64,000 bases of DNA from Allobosea lathyri (lineage in GTDB: Bacteria; Pseudomonadota; Alphaproteobacteria; Rhizobiales; Beijerinckiaceae): contig NZ_FNUY01000008.1 in assembly GCF_900108245.1 (NCBI RefSeq), positions 62,001-126,000 on the forward strand. The letters are read 5' to 3'. Shown one piece after another: positions 9,152 to 16,963 of this stretch. A program made the translations under genes and the position numbers. How positions within the stretch are numbered: the first letter of the stretch is position 1; each line of letters opens with the position of its first letter. A model generated the notes under the pieces. The model saw nothing but the letters and a program-made list of their open reading frames with translations. It was not told the DNA's origin and ran no database searches.

Positions 9152-10072
9152 TCAACTCCGCAGCACGACGCAGGCCCCCTGATGGCTCTGGATCCGCTGG
9201 CACAGCGCGATGGCCGCCGCGCGCGTCGCGGCCGGCAACCGCACCCGGTAAAAGGCGCGCGTGCCCCGGCTGCGCAGGCGCGTGCCGATGATCATGGGCT
9301 GGAGATCGCCGATGATGGCCCGATGCCGGATCGCGGCGCGTTGAAACGAGGCGAGTGCGCGTCCTTTCGAGAAGTTGCCGGCGAGCTGCACGCCCCATGG
9401 GGCGAAGGCCGCTTCAGCGAAGCTCAGGGATGGCCGGCTGCCGGCGCGGACGGCGGCCACGACCGTGCCGCAGGCCGAGGCGCTGTCGGGCGTGGCCGGG
9501 CGGCGCATGAGCGGCAGGTCGCGCGCATCGCGGTTCGCTTCAGCCTTCGCATCCTGCGCCCATTGCTGGGCCGTCGCGCCGGTGATGGCGACGACATAAT
9601 TCTCCGTCTCATAGGGCAGGGCGCCGGTTCCTCCCCGCGCGAGCCAGCCGGCGACACGATTGGGCCCGCCATTGTATCCGGCGGCCGCAAGCCCCCAATT
9701 GCCGAAGCGATTTCGCATTTCGGCGAGGAAATGCGCGGCCTTCGGCACAGCCTGTTCGGGATCGAATGGATCGACGAGGCCGCGTTCGCGCGCCGTCCCC
9801 GGCATGAACTGCGCCAGCCCCTGCGCCCCCGCGGGGCTGGTCACGCCGGGGCGGAAGCTCGATTCCTGGAAGATCAGCCTAGTCAGAAAGGCGGGCGGAA
9901 CGCCGTGAGTTCTTGCCGCATCGTCGATCATCCGGCAGAGCGCGGCGTCGATGCCCGATGATGGCGTTTCCTGGGCATGCGCGCCGCAGATGTCGGCGAT
10001 CACGGCGACGATCAGGCTGATGCCGAGGCCGAGCCAAAACTTCGCAAGGCTGAGGCCGAACTTAGACAGCAT
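9152..10072 (-). CDS. Lytic transglycosylase (SLT domain) with C-terminal SPOR-like region
   Basis: This 306-residue protein starts with a signal or anchor helix (about residues 10-33). It continues with an SLT domain: FQESSFRPGVTSPAGAQGLAQFMPGTA holds the catalytic glutamate (Glu in QES), and AAGYNGG follows. The last ~75 residues (GVQLAGNFSKGRALASFQ to HQGACVVL) look like a SPOR domain, which binds denuded glycan strands at the septum. It cleaves peptidoglycan without water, forming 1,6-anhydro ends. No partner gene adjoins it. Confidence 0.88.
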   Translation of the reverse strand: MLSKFGLSLAKFWLGLGISLIVAVIADICGAHAQETPSSGIDAALCRMIDDAARTHGVPPAFLTRLIFQESSFRPGVTSPAGAQGLAQFMPGTARERGLVDPFDPEQAVPKAAHFLAEMRNRFGNWGLAAAGYNGGPNRVAGWLARGGTGALPYETENYVVAITGATAQQWAQDAKAEANRDARDLPLMRRPATPDSASACGTVVAAVRAGSRPSLSFAEAAFAPWGVQLAGNFSKGRALASFQRAAIRHRAIIGDLQPMIIGTRLRSRGTRAFYRVRLPAATRAAAIALCQRIQSHQGACVVLRS

Positions 10073-10120
10073 GTACGGCGCTCTTCCGGCCCGACCCTAT
10101 CGCGATGATTTATGCCCAGA

Positions 10121-10657
10121 TCACCGCGGACACCAGTCCCAGAAGCCCGTCGTCCGTTGGGGCGTGGTGTAGTACCAGCAATAGCCTGCCCGGGGCGGGT
10201 TGCCGGCAAGCGAGACGGCTGCCGCGCCTGCGATGAACCCCAGAGCCGCACCGGCCGCAACGGCGCCACCGCGATTCCAGTGCCGACGCGGATGAACGAC
10301 CACCACGCGGTGCGACCTGTGGGGACGCACATGCGGACGCGGCCTGTGGACGTTCGGGCGCGTGTGCGGCCGTGCATGGGGCCGTGCATGGGGGCGTGCA
10401 TGGGGGCGTGCATGGGGGCGTGCATGGGGGCGTGTATGCGGGCGGTTGGCGTTGGGCCGGTGAGGGCGTGTGGCGTGCCGTCCCCGCTGCGCCTGCGCGC
10501 TCCGGACGTTCTGGCGCGACACGTCCCGCGAGCCGGAACGGCCTTGCGCTTCGGCCGAACTGATGCTGGCCAAGGGCGAAACAAAGCTCGCCAGAAATGC
10601 GAGCAGCATGGAAATTGATTTCAGTTTTAGGTTCGCGCGCAAAGTCGTCTCCTGCAT
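10121..10657 (-). CDS. Secreted His/Arg/Pro-repeat protein
   Basis: A signal-peptide protein of about 178 residues whose middle is a run of Arg-Pro-His-Ala/Thr tetrapeptides followed by further RPH-rich sequence. A Gly/Ala hydrophobic stretch (GAVAAGAALGFIAGAAAVSLAG) and a Cys/Trp-containing tail (CWYYTT, FWDWCPR) follow. The tail resembles small envelope proteins common in Rhizobiales. The histidine run could bind metal; that is inference. An upstream TTG at 10666 is an alternative start. Confidence 0.6.
   Translation of the reverse strand: MQETTLRANLKLKSISMLLAFLASFVSPLASISSAEAQGRSGSRDVSRQNVRSAQAQRGRHATRPHRPNANRPHTRPHARPHARPHARPHARPHARPHTRPNVHRPRPHVRPHRSHRVVVVHPRRHWNRGGAVAAGAALGFIAGAAAVSLAGNPPRAGYCWYYTTPQRTTGFWDWCPR
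10372..10443. repeat. Six 12-bp tandem repeats inside the RPH-repeat gene
   Basis: Consecutive units of GTGCATGGGGGC (the first with one change, the last with two) code on the reverse strand for the Arg-Pro-His-Ala run. Near-identical units suggest recent slippage, so copy number probably varies between strains. Confidence 0.85.
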
Positions 10658-10666
10658 GTCAGCCAA

Positions 10667-10972
10667 AAGAGAGGCCTCAGATCACGACGAGATTTTCACG
10701 GCTGTAAGACACCATAGTTCTGGCGGACTCGTAAAGCGGGACGGAGATCAGCGCACTCGATATCCGCTTGTGCAGCCCATATTGATACGTTCTTGGTGTT
10801 TCGACTTTCCGATGGCAACGATGTCATGTATAGTAATGTCAAGTCGAAGCTTCTCCGCGAAATCGTGATCGGTGATCGCTTCGAGGAAGAGCCATCGAGG
10901 CGCTATAAATCGCTATAGTGGAAACGCACAGCTCAGGGCCAGTTTCTGAGTGTCTCAAATCCGGGAACGCGA
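10667..10972. other. Divergent intergenic region upstream of mucR
   Basis: About 300 bp with no credible ORF between the divergent RPH-repeat gene and mucR. It is noticeably AT-richer than its surroundings and includes the repeated words GCTATA (GCGCTATAAATCGCTATAGTGG, about 10,901-10,922). MucR-type proteins bind AT-rich promoters including their own, so an autoregulatory site is plausible, but I see no sharply defined operator. Confidence 0.4.
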
Positions 10973-11449
10973 ATGTCTGAGAACAACAACGAAGAGCTCC
11001 TCGGTCTGTCGGCGATGATCGTCGCGGCTTATGTGGCCCACAACAATGTCCCGCGCGCTGATCTCGCCGGTCTCATCGAAAGCACCCACGCTGCGCTTGG
11101 CGGCCTGGGCGCCGAAGCAGCCCCGCCGCCGGCGGCGCCGCTGGTTCCCGCCGTCTCGATCCGGAAGTCGGTGACCCCGGAGGCGATCATCTGCCTGGAG
11201 GACGGCAAGTCGTTCAAATCGCTGAAGCGTCATCTCGGCAACAAATATGGCCTGACGCCCGAGCAGTACCGCACGAAATGGGGCTTGCCCGCCGATTATC
11301 CGATGGTCGCGCCGGCCTATTCCGAGGCCCGTTCGGCCCTGGCGAAGGCGGCCGGGCTTGGTCGCAAATCCGTTAAGGCGCCCGAGCCTGTCGAGCCGGC
11401 CAAGCCGGTAAAGGCCAAGCGGACGCCCAAGGCCAAGGTCCCCGCGTAA
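10973..11449 (+). CDS. mucR: MucR/Ros family transcriptional regulator
   Basis: MucR proteins are small H-NS-like regulators of exopolysaccharide, motility and virulence genes in Rhizobiales. This 158-residue protein has the typical N-terminal helical part ([19 protein letters not shown]), a low-complexity linker, and the DNA-binding core [27 protein letters not shown]. The zinc-finger position reads C-L-E-D rather than C-x2-C, so the second metal ligand is an aspartate, as in several Mesorhizobium homologues. The C-terminal tail is rich in Lys, Pro and Ala. Confidence 0.92.
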   Translation: MSENNNEELLGLSAMIVAAYVAHNNVPRADLAGLIESTHAALGGLGAEAAPPPAAPLVPAVSIRKSVTPEAIICLEDGKSFKSLKRHLGNKYGLTPEQYRTKWGLPADYPMVAPAYSEARSALAKAAGLGRKSVKAPEPVEPAKPVKAKRTPKAKVPA

Positions 11450-11571
11450 TCGCGAGAGCACGAGGGGCGCGCGGACTGATTCGCGCGGCCCTTGTGGTTC
11501 TGCATGACGATTCGCCACTCCTGTCTGATCGGGAGTGGCTCAATGCTTGGCAACCCATGGCGTCGAAAGCC

Positions 11572-11651
11572 GTGATGCCAAGAAGCAAGTCGTGACTCCA
11601 AGAAGAAAGCCATGATGCCAAGAAGAGAGTCGTGGCGCTGAGAAGAAGGTC
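11572..11651. repeat. Four degenerate 20-bp tandem repeats
   Basis: Four consecutive 20-base units of the type GTGATGCCAAGAAGCAAGTC, each differing at a few bases, occupy the gap between mucR and the BrnA-like gene. No frame stays open with a start and ribosome site through all four, so they may be the decayed end of a Lys-rich coding repeat. Confidence 0.6.
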
Positions 11652-11718
11652 GTGGCGCGCAAACCGCGCATGACTCGGAGGTCGAAGTCGGGCTGTCGTC
11701 ACACCCCGCCCGGTCTGA

Positions 11719-11955
11719 TCAGCTCTTGCCGGCCGCTTTGCGAAGCGCGTCGTTGATTCGGTCCTGCCAGCCAGGTCCGCTGCTCTGGAAATACTCCAGT
11801 ACATCGCTGTCGATCCGCAACGAGACTGTTTCTCGCGCTCCGGGAATTGTCGGGCGGGCCTCGGCGGCAGGCGGCGCTTTCGGAGGAGCGGGCTTGAACA
11901 GCGCTTCAGCGTTCTTGCGGGGATCGCTGGGCCTCCGGGTTCGGTCGTTGTTCAT
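11719..11955 (-). CDS. BrnA-like antitoxin (orphan)
   Basis: This 78-residue protein ends VSLRIDSDVLEYFQSSGPGWQDRINDALRKAAGKS. That closely follows the ribbon-helix-helix C-terminus of BrnA antitoxins, which neutralise BrnT ribonucleases and repress their operon. A brnT gene normally lies directly upstream; here the upstream 150 bp contain no such ORF and end at the prophage attachment site. It is therefore either an orphan regulator or a remnant of a pair lost at this junction. Confidence 0.7.
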   Translation of the reverse strand: MNNDRTRRPSDPRKNAEALFKPAPPKAPPAAEARPTIPGARETVSLRIDSDVLEYFQSSGPGWQDRINDALRKAAGKS

Positions 11956-12102
11956 GACACGCCTTTGCTCTTGCTACGGGTTGTCTTGATCGCGGCGGGG
12001 CCAATCGGGCAACGCCAGAGCGACGCGTTCCCGCAAGTTCCCCCTGCCGCGCGAGATCATGCACAGATATGCACGGTCTATGCTCAAAATGTCGGGAGGA
12101 AA

Positions 12103-12152
12103 TGGTGGGCGACACAGGGATCGAACCTGTGACCACTCCCGTGTGAAGGGAG
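12103..12152. repeat. attL core (50 bp, tRNA-Val 3' end duplicate)
   Basis: Identical over 50 bp to 62,028-62,077. It carries the encoded CCA, acceptor, T arm and most of the anticodon arm of tRNA-Val on the reverse strand, but no 5' half, so it is not a functional tRNA. Confidence 0.97.
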
Positions 12153-12270
12153 AAATCCGTTTCGTTGGGGGACGAAACGGACGCTGGAATGCGGCGAATG
12201 TGGGCTATCCGCGAGAGGCCGTAGGTCATAGTTGGTTTCTGCGGACAAAATGGACGGCCCGATCCGGGCA

Positions 12271-12531
12271 TTATGCCCGGCTCTCAGCGCGCTCGTTCTC
12301 GGCCTCCTGGAAGCTCTCCAGCATCGATTTATAGAGCCCGAGACAGAACGCGCGGACAGCCTCCCGGTTGGGTGATTTCACGGCAGTGGTCGTATCGTAG
12401 GCGCCGAGTTCACCGTCAAACCCTTTCACGTAGACGCCCCAACAGCCCTCGCGACGAGTGACCTCGACAGTGACGTTCTCGCCGTCGAAGGCTTCCAGGA
12501 CATGCTTCTTGAACAGCACATAGCTCATCAT
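12271..12531 (-). CDS. Small hypothetical protein downstream of integrase
   Basis: An 86-residue protein beginning MMSYVLFKKHVLEAFDGENV and rich in charged residues. Its start overlaps the integrase stop by 4 bp (ATGA), so it is probably translated from the same leftward message. No family is recognised. A longer frame upstream is antisense-like Arg/Gly-rich sequence overlapping the integrase and was not used. Confidence 0.65.
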   Translation of the reverse strand: MMSYVLFKKHVLEAFDGENVTVEVTRREGCWGVYVKGFDGELGAYDTTTAVKSPNREAVRAFCLGLYKSMLESFQEAENERAESRA

Positions 12532-13562
12532 TCTGCGGCCTCCAGTTGTCCGTTTGAGATCATTCCGACCGCCTCTTGCAGATCGGCAGGGGAGTGCTTG
12601 GCGTAGACCCGCTCGACCATCGCGACCGAGTTGCCGAGCACCTTGGCGATGAGCCAGAGCGGCACGCCCCGACGGGCCATGTTGGTGGCCGCCGTGTGGC
12701 GCAGCACGTTCGGCGTGACGTCCGCGAGCTTGGCCTTCAGCGCGACCGCCGTCACCATCTTGTTCGCCACGACCCCGCCGACGACGCGATCGGAGCCCAA
12801 TTTCTTGCCCGTGCGCTCCATCTCGGCTCGCTCCAGCATGCGGCATAGTGGCGCAGACATCGGCACGCTGGCGCGACGCTTCTTCGTTACCCGGCGCCCG
12901 GGAACGGCCAGGTGGATGACGCCGGTCTCGAAATCGACCCGGTCCCACGTGAGCTCAAGGATCGCCGCCCGGCGCCCGGCCGTCTCCAGGGCCAGCCACA
13001 GGAACCGCTCAGCGCGCGACAGCTTGCCGTCCTCGCCTCGGTAGACCTGCGCGGCTTCCATGAGCGCCTTGATCTCCGGCGCCTTAAGCCAACGATCGCG
13101 CGGTTGGCCATCTTCGGGCAGGTCGACGTCAAGCTCGATCCTGTTGTGGTTGAGCGCCGCGATCAGCTGCACGAGTTCGCGCCGGCAAGTCTGCTTCTTG
13201 ACCTTGCGCCCGAGCTTGCCGGTTGTCCTCTTTTTCACGTAATCGTCCACTGCGTCTTGCGCGACTGTGGACGCCATGAGCGCGCCAAAATGCGGCTCCA
13301 GGGCCTTCCAGCAATAGCCGGCGGTGGCCGACATCACCTTCTTTTCGACGTGCTGCTTCTTGTAGACCGTCCAGCAGTCGGACACCGACAGGGCAGCTTT
13401 GCCCTGCGGTGCCTCACGCTCCATCAGGAGCCACGTGCCGAGGAAGCTCTTCGCAGCAGCCAGATCTCTCGTGCGCGTTGAGATGCGCTTGCTTCGGCCG
13501 GCGTCGGACCAATGGATATGATAGACGCCTTCGGGGCTTCGCTTGAGGGTTGGACCGGGCAT
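12528..13562 (-). CDS. int: Tyrosine recombinase (prophage integrase)
   Basis: This 344-residue protein catalyses site-specific recombination between the phage and bacterial attachment sites. It has an N-terminal arm-type region (GVYHIHWSDAGRSKRIST), a core-binding domain, and a catalytic domain. The catalytic domain has Arg197/198 in TAGRRAAILELTWDRVD, Arg288-His289 in NVLRHTAAT, LGNS at 309-312 and the nucleophile Tyr320 in VERVYAKH. The usual first His of HxxR is Asn285 and the usual LGH histidine is Asn311; such variants exist among phage integrases. It lies 375 bp from attL, as expected. Confidence 0.95.
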   Translation of the reverse strand: MPGPTLKRSPEGVYHIHWSDAGRSKRISTRTRDLAAAKSFLGTWLLMEREAPQGKAALSVSDCWTVYKKQHVEKKVMSATAGYCWKALEPHFGALMASTVAQDAVDDYVKKRTTGKLGRKVKKQTCRRELVQLIAALNHNRIELDVDLPEDGQPRDRWLKAPEIKALMEAAQVYRGEDGKLSRAERFLWLALETAGRRAAILELTWDRVDFETGVIHLAVPGRRVTKKRRASVPMSAPLCRMLERAEMERTGKKLGSDRVVGGVVANKMVTAVALKAKLADVTPNVLRHTAATNMARRGVPLWLIAKVLGNSVAMVERVYAKHSPADLQEAVGMISNGQLEAAE

Positions 13563-13714
13563 TTGATCGCCTCCTTGTACGTTTCGAGATCGCGTTCATC
13601 GATCAGCACGGGACGACCGGGCAGGTAGGCCAGCATGCCGGAGAGCCGCAGCCGCTTCACCTTGGAGCGGGAGCAGCGCAGCTCGATCGCGACTTCAGCC
13701 TCGGTCAGCATCAT
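13424..13714 (-). CDS. Excisionase-like DNA-binding protein
   Basis: A 96-residue protein starting MMLTEAEVAIELRCSRSKVKRLRLSGMLAYLPGRPVLIDERDLETY. This is the winged-helix layout of phage excisionases and MerR-like binding domains. Its 3' third overlaps the integrase start by 139 bp and its 5' end overlaps the repressor gene by 20 bp, so all three are leftward and tightly packed. A role in directing excision is inferred from fold and position. Confidence 0.7.
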   Translation of the reverse strand: MMLTEAEVAIELRCSRSKVKRLRLSGMLAYLPGRPVLIDERDLETYKEAIKCPVQPSSEAPKASIISIGPTPAEASASQRAREIWLLRRASSARGS

Positions 13715-14150
13715 CGTCAGCGACGGGCTTGCCGTCGCGCTGAAGCAATTCGGCCACTTTCACGCCAACCGAAAACGACACCAGCCGATTGACGCGCAAC
13801 CAGGCCTTGTCCGGATTGGCGGGAGAAACCTTCAGATCGAACTCCGGGAAGTCGTCTGCGATCGCATTGATAGAGAGGTTCGGCAGCAGTTCGTCCTGCG
13901 TGACGCCGAGTGCAGCGCACAGCTTCAGAAGACTATGGTGCGTGGGCATCGTGACGCCGCGAATATAGGTAGAGATGCTGTCCTTGGGCAGGCCAGCTTC
14001 GCGTGCCAGTTGGGCCTGACGCCAGCCCTTCTTAGCTAAGAATGTCTCTAATCGTTGCCCGAACTGTTGACGAGACAGATACTTAGCGTCTGACGGCGGG
14101 CCGCCGTCTGTAGCATCCTCGACCATGTGGTTCCTGTTCCTTGAAGCCAT
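13695..14150 (-). CDS. XRE-family phage repressor
   Basis: This 151-residue protein has a central helix-turn-helix of the Cro/CI type (RLETFLAKKGWRQAQLAREAGLPKDSISTYIRGVTMPTHHSLLKLCAALG, about residues 31-80) and a short C-terminal domain. It lacks the Ser-Lys self-cleavage domain of LexA/CI, so induction must work another way. It is divergent from the Cro-like gene at 14,314, and the three palindromic operators lie between them. It is the likely lysogeny repressor. Confidence 0.82.
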   Translation of the reverse strand: MASRNRNHMVEDATDGGPPSDAKYLSRQQFGQRLETFLAKKGWRQAQLAREAGLPKDSISTYIRGVTMPTHHSLLKLCAALGVTQDELLPNLSINAIADDFPEFDLKVSPANPDKAWLRVNRLVSFSVGVKVAELLQRDGKPVADDDADRG

Positions 14151-14192
14151 CTACGATCCTCCTACGCTGTTTCATACATGTCGGTTCCTACA

Positions 14193-14272
14193 GGACAAAA
14201 TGTCCACCGTCAAGGACAGATTGTCCGTCCGGAACGTACGTTTTGTCTTGACTATGGGCGGACAATCTGTCT
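14193..14272. promoter_or_regulatory. Early operator region, three GGACA-N3-TGTCC palindromes
   Basis: Sites at 14,193-14,205 (GGACAAAATGTCC), 14,214-14,226 (GGACAGATTGTCC) and 14,260-14,272 (GGACAATCTGTCT, one mismatch) lie between the divergent repressor and Cro-like genes. Centres are 21 and 46 bp apart. A TTGACT at 14,248 points rightward. This is the layout of a lambda-type genetic switch. Confidence 0.8.
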
Positions 14273-14313
14273 TTGTGGTCGGACTGATCGCCGTCCACAG
14301 CTAGGTTACAAAA

Positions 14314-14538
14314 GTGTTTGACGCGAAAAAATTCCTAATTGATAAGTTCGTTAGCCCTATAGTCCTGACAGCGTTCGTCAGAGCGTTCGGGTACGAGCCT
14401 CCGAAAGATGAGGCCGTCTACAAGTGGTTTAGGCGAGAGAGCATTCCAGGCGAGTGGTTCCCCATTCTTTTAGCTCTGCTTGAGCTGGAAAAAGGAACTC
14501 CGATTTCCGTTTCTCCTTATCTAAGGGCTCCGCAGTAA
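14314..14538 (+). CDS. Cro-like small regulator
   Basis: A 74-residue protein from a GTG start (MFDAKKFLIDKFVSPIVLTAFVRAFG). The segment DEAVYKWFRRESIPGEWFPILLALLE resembles the recognition end of Cro-type helix-turn-helix proteins. It is the first rightward gene after the operators, where Cro sits in lambdoid phages. The sequence is too short and divergent for a firm family call. Confidence 0.6.
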   Translation: MFDAKKFLIDKFVSPIVLTAFVRAFGYEPPKDEAVYKWFRRESIPGEWFPILLALLELEKGTPISVSPYLRAPQ

Positions 14539-14539
14539 T

Positions 14540-14752
14540 ATGAGTGGACTTTCCGATAAAGAAGCCTTTGCGAAGATGTTTTGGGGTTTGGCCCGTGAGG
14601 CCCGCGGACACGACGGTGCGCCGGACAAAATCGAACTTATCGAGGAATTGGAGTGCATGGAAATGCACGTCGAGTGGCCTCGCCTCCGGGCCCGGTGCCA
14701 ATCGATGCTTGTTGAGATCCGGCCTCCAATGCCGGCTGTCGCCCGCTCGTGA
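14540..14752 (+). CDS. Small hypothetical early protein
   Basis: A 70-residue acidic protein (MSGLSDKEAFAKMFWGLAREARG) one base after the Cro-like stop and overlapping the RusA start by 4 bp. No family is recognised. Its position in a tightly packed early operon is the main support. Confidence 0.6.
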   Translation: MSGLSDKEAFAKMFWGLAREARGHDGAPDKIELIEELECMEMHVEWPRLRARCQSMLVEIRPPMPAVARS

Positions 14753-15171
14753 TTACGATCGAGCTCGCGGGGGCGCCCCGCGGTAAGGAGCGCGTGAAGC
14801 GCGCTCAGCTCGGCCACTCCTATACGCCCGACCGCACGGTTCGCTTTGAAGACCGCCTCTCGCTGGCGGCGCAGACCGTGATGGCCGGGCGGCCGTTGCT
14901 CCAGGGCCCGCTCAAGCTGGATGTCTGGATGCACATGGCCATCCCGCCGAGCTGGCCCAAGAAGAAGCAGGAGGCCGCCCGTACCGGCGAGTTGAAGCCG
15001 ACCGTGAAGCCCGACTGGGACAATGGCGGCAAGCTCACGGATGCGCTCAACCTGATCGTCTGGACCGACGATGCACAGATCACCGACGGCCGCTGCCGCA
15101 AGCGCTACAGCGACCGCCCCCGCACCGTGATTACGGTGTCTCCCGACACAGGCGAAGGTGTTTTCGAGTGA
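14749..15171 (+). CDS. rusA: RusA-type Holliday junction resolvase
   Basis: RusA dimers cut four-way DNA junctions during phage recombination. The 140-residue protein has the family pattern TVKPDWDNGGKLTDALN followed by IVWTDDAQI. The acidic residues Asp89, Asp91, Asp98, Asp107 and Asp108 fit the metal-binding set. The GTG start at 14,749 overlaps the previous stop, and its own stop overlaps the next gene's GTG by 4 bp. Confidence 0.9.
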   Translation: MITIELAGAPRGKERVKRAQLGHSYTPDRTVRFEDRLSLAAQTVMAGRPLLQGPLKLDVWMHMAIPPSWPKKKQEAARTGELKPTVKPDWDNGGKLTDALNLIVWTDDAQITDGRCRKRYSDRPRTVITVSPDTGEGVFE

Positions 15172-15500
15172 AAACGATCTACTTGAGCGGCCCGATGAAG
15201 GGCTACCCCGAGAGCAACTACCCGCTCTTCCGCCGCGTCGCCGCTGAGCTTCGCGCACAGGGCCACCAGGTCTACAACCCCGCCGAGTTCGACTATTGCC
15301 GGACCACGCATCCTACGTTTCCGCTACGCGTCGCTTTCGCTGAATACAGCGCCTTCATCTGCAGCAAGGCCGACGCAATCGTCCTTCTGCCGGGTTGGCA
15401 TAAATCGCTCGGCGTCAGCGCCGAACTGGCCCTCGCCAAGAACTGCCAACTGGACATCTACGAGTACGTCGAGCCGTCGCTTCGGCAAATCACAGCTTGA
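15168..15500 (+). CDS. DUF4406 protein (nucleoside deoxyribosyltransferase-like)
   Basis: The 110-residue protein opens MKTIYLSGPMKGYPESNYPLF and later has DAIVLLPGWHKSLGVSAELALA. Both are typical of DUF4406, a phage family with the fold of nucleoside 2-deoxyribosyltransferases. A role in nucleotide metabolism is inferred from fold and neighbours. A GTG start overlaps the rusA stop. Confidence 0.85.
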   Translation: MKTIYLSGPMKGYPESNYPLFRRVAAELRAQGHQVYNPAEFDYCRTTHPTFPLRVAFAEYSAFICSKADAIVLLPGWHKSLGVSAELALAKNCQLDIYEYVEPSLRQITA

Positions 15501-15525
15501 CAATATGTCCGTCTAGTCCATAGTC
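15497..15525 (+). promoter_or_regulatory. Promoter with overlapping repressor half-palindrome
   Basis: TTGACA (15,497-15,502) is followed at 16-17 bp by CATAGT/ATAGTC. The -35 box is part of TGACAATATGTCC, a one-mismatch copy of the early operator. It would drive the helicase-like gene and downstream replication genes under repressor control. Confidence 0.55.
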
Positions 15526-15547
15526 GCGACATACAAAACGTACATAT
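15516..15547 (+). promoter_or_regulatory. Bipartite GTCCATAGTCGC element, copy 1
   Basis: Exact 12-mer GTCCATAGTCGC, 12-base spacer, then GTACATAT in the position of the GGAC box. It lies in the 89-bp gap before the helicase-like gene and overlaps the promoter there. Confidence 0.75.
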
Positions 15548-15589
15548 CCGAACACGCCGAAACTGTTGTTCCTGCCGGGCTAGGTGCCA

Positions 15590-16963
15590 ATGAAACATAC
15601 GCCGCTTCCGACGCAAATATCAGGGGCGAGGTTCCTCGCTTCACGTCGGGCGGCGATGTTGGCCGATATGCCGCGCGTTGGGAAAACGGGCGCGGCGATC
15701 ATCGGCTCGGACCTGATCGTCGCCCGCAAGATCCTCGTTATAACCACGGCCTCGGGCCGTGCCGTCTGGAAGCGGGGCTTCTCCGACTGGTCGGTCTTCG
15801 ATCGTCCGATCCACATCGTCACGCCGAAAACAGTTGCTCGGGTCAAACCCGGGCATGACGGAAACCTCGTCGCCGTCGTGGGCTGGCCATCTGTCTCCGA
15901 CCCGAAGGTGCGCGCTGCGCTGCTCGGGTTCGAGTGGGACCTGCTGATCGCCGACGAGGACCACTACGCCAAGAATTTCGACGCCAAGCGGACACAGGCC
16001 GTCTACGGGACGCCCGATCGCGACGGCGTCACGATCATGAACGCAACGAGCATCGCGGCACGCTGCGCGGTCGTCTGGCCGCTCACGGGCACGCCGTACC
16101 CGCACGATCTGTCTGACGGCTATCCTCGGCTGCGGGCATTGGCGCCGGAGCTGCTGGCGGCCGATCCGTCCCGCGCCTGGCCGGACGTCACCGTTCGGGG
16201 TGATTTCCTGCACCGCTACTGCATCGTGAAGATGAAGACGCTGTCGCGCTTCAACCGTATCCCGGTCGTGATAGGCGGCAAGAACGAGGACGAGTTCAAG
16301 GCCAGGTTCGGCGGTTTCTCGCTTCGGCGGACACAGGCCGATGTCGGCATCCGGCCACCGTCCTACGGCTTCATGCCTCTGATCGTGACCGATCGGGAGT
16401 TGCGCGAAGCCGAGGGCGACGGCGACCGGCAGGCCATCCTGGAGGCTGCGAGGGCAGGGGAGACCAAGGCGCTCGATCTGCATCTCGGGCCGCTGCGCCG
16501 CATCACCGGCGAGATCAAGGCGCGCGCCGTTGTCGAAGCGCTGAAAGATGAATTTGCCTGCGGGCTCGACAAGATCGTTCTGGCCTACTGGCACAAGAGT
16601 GTCGGCGCGATCCTGAAGGAGGGGCTGGCCGGGTTCGGCGTCGTCGGGATCGACGGATCGACGCCCGATCAGGTCCGCGGCGCCAGCGTGGCGGCCTTCA
16701 GCCAGTCGGACGGGCCCCGGGTATTCCTGGGCCAGATCGACGCTGCCGGCGAGGCCATCGACCTGTCTGCGGCGGCCGAGCTCTGGTTCGTCGAGACGGT
16801 CTTCTCCCCGAAATCCATGTCGCAGATGTCTCTGCGGATCACAAATTTCAGTCAGGCCCGAAACGCGATCGTGAAGGTCTGCACGTTGGAAGGTTCAGTC
16901 GACGAAGCGGTCCAGGCGTCGCTGATGAGGTTATGGACCACAATAAGGAAAGTCACAGAATGA
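15590..16963 (+). CDS. Phage DEAD/SNF2-like helicase
   Basis: A 457-residue superfamily 2 ATPase with Walker A MPRVGKTGAA (near residue 28), a DEDH box in LLIADEDHYAKNFDA, motif III-like PLTGTPYPHD, and a C-terminal helicase lobe ending in a Q-R-like segment (FSPKSMSQMSLRITN). It probably remodels replication or recombination intermediates. The ATG at 15,590 has AGG upstream; a GTG two codons earlier is possible. Its stop overlaps the next start (ATGA). Confidence 0.85.
   Translation: MKHTPLPTQISGARFLASRRAAMLADMPRVGKTGAAIIGSDLIVARKILVITTASGRAVWKRGFSDWSVFDRPIHIVTPKTVARVKPGHDGNLVAVVGWPSVSDPKVRAALLGFEWDLLIADEDHYAKNFDAKRTQAVYGTPDRDGVTIMNATSIAARCAVVWPLTGTPYPHDLSDGYPRLRALAPELLAADPSRAWPDVTVRGDFLHRYCIVKMKTLSRFNRIPVVIGGKNEDEFKARFGGFSLRRTQADVGIRPPSYGFMPLIVTDRELREAEGDGDRQAILEAARAGETKALDLHLGPLRRITGEIKARAVVEALKDEFACGLDKIVLAYWHKSVGAILKEGLAGFGVVGIDGSTPDQVRGASVAAFSQSDGPRVFLGQIDAAGEAIDLSAAAELWFVETVFSPKSMSQMSLRITNFSQARNAIVKVCTLEGSVDEAVQASLMRLWTTIRKVTE

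Noticed and set aside
10372-10443. CRISPR-like array
   Set aside because: The units are 12 bp, directly tandem with no spacers, and lie in a coding frame. No CRISPR array or cas gene is visible elsewhere in the window.
12103-12177. Second tRNA-Val gene at the left junction
   Set aside because: Only the 3' 50 bases are present; the sequence after 12,152 no longer pairs with the acceptor or D arm, so it is an attachment-site duplicate.
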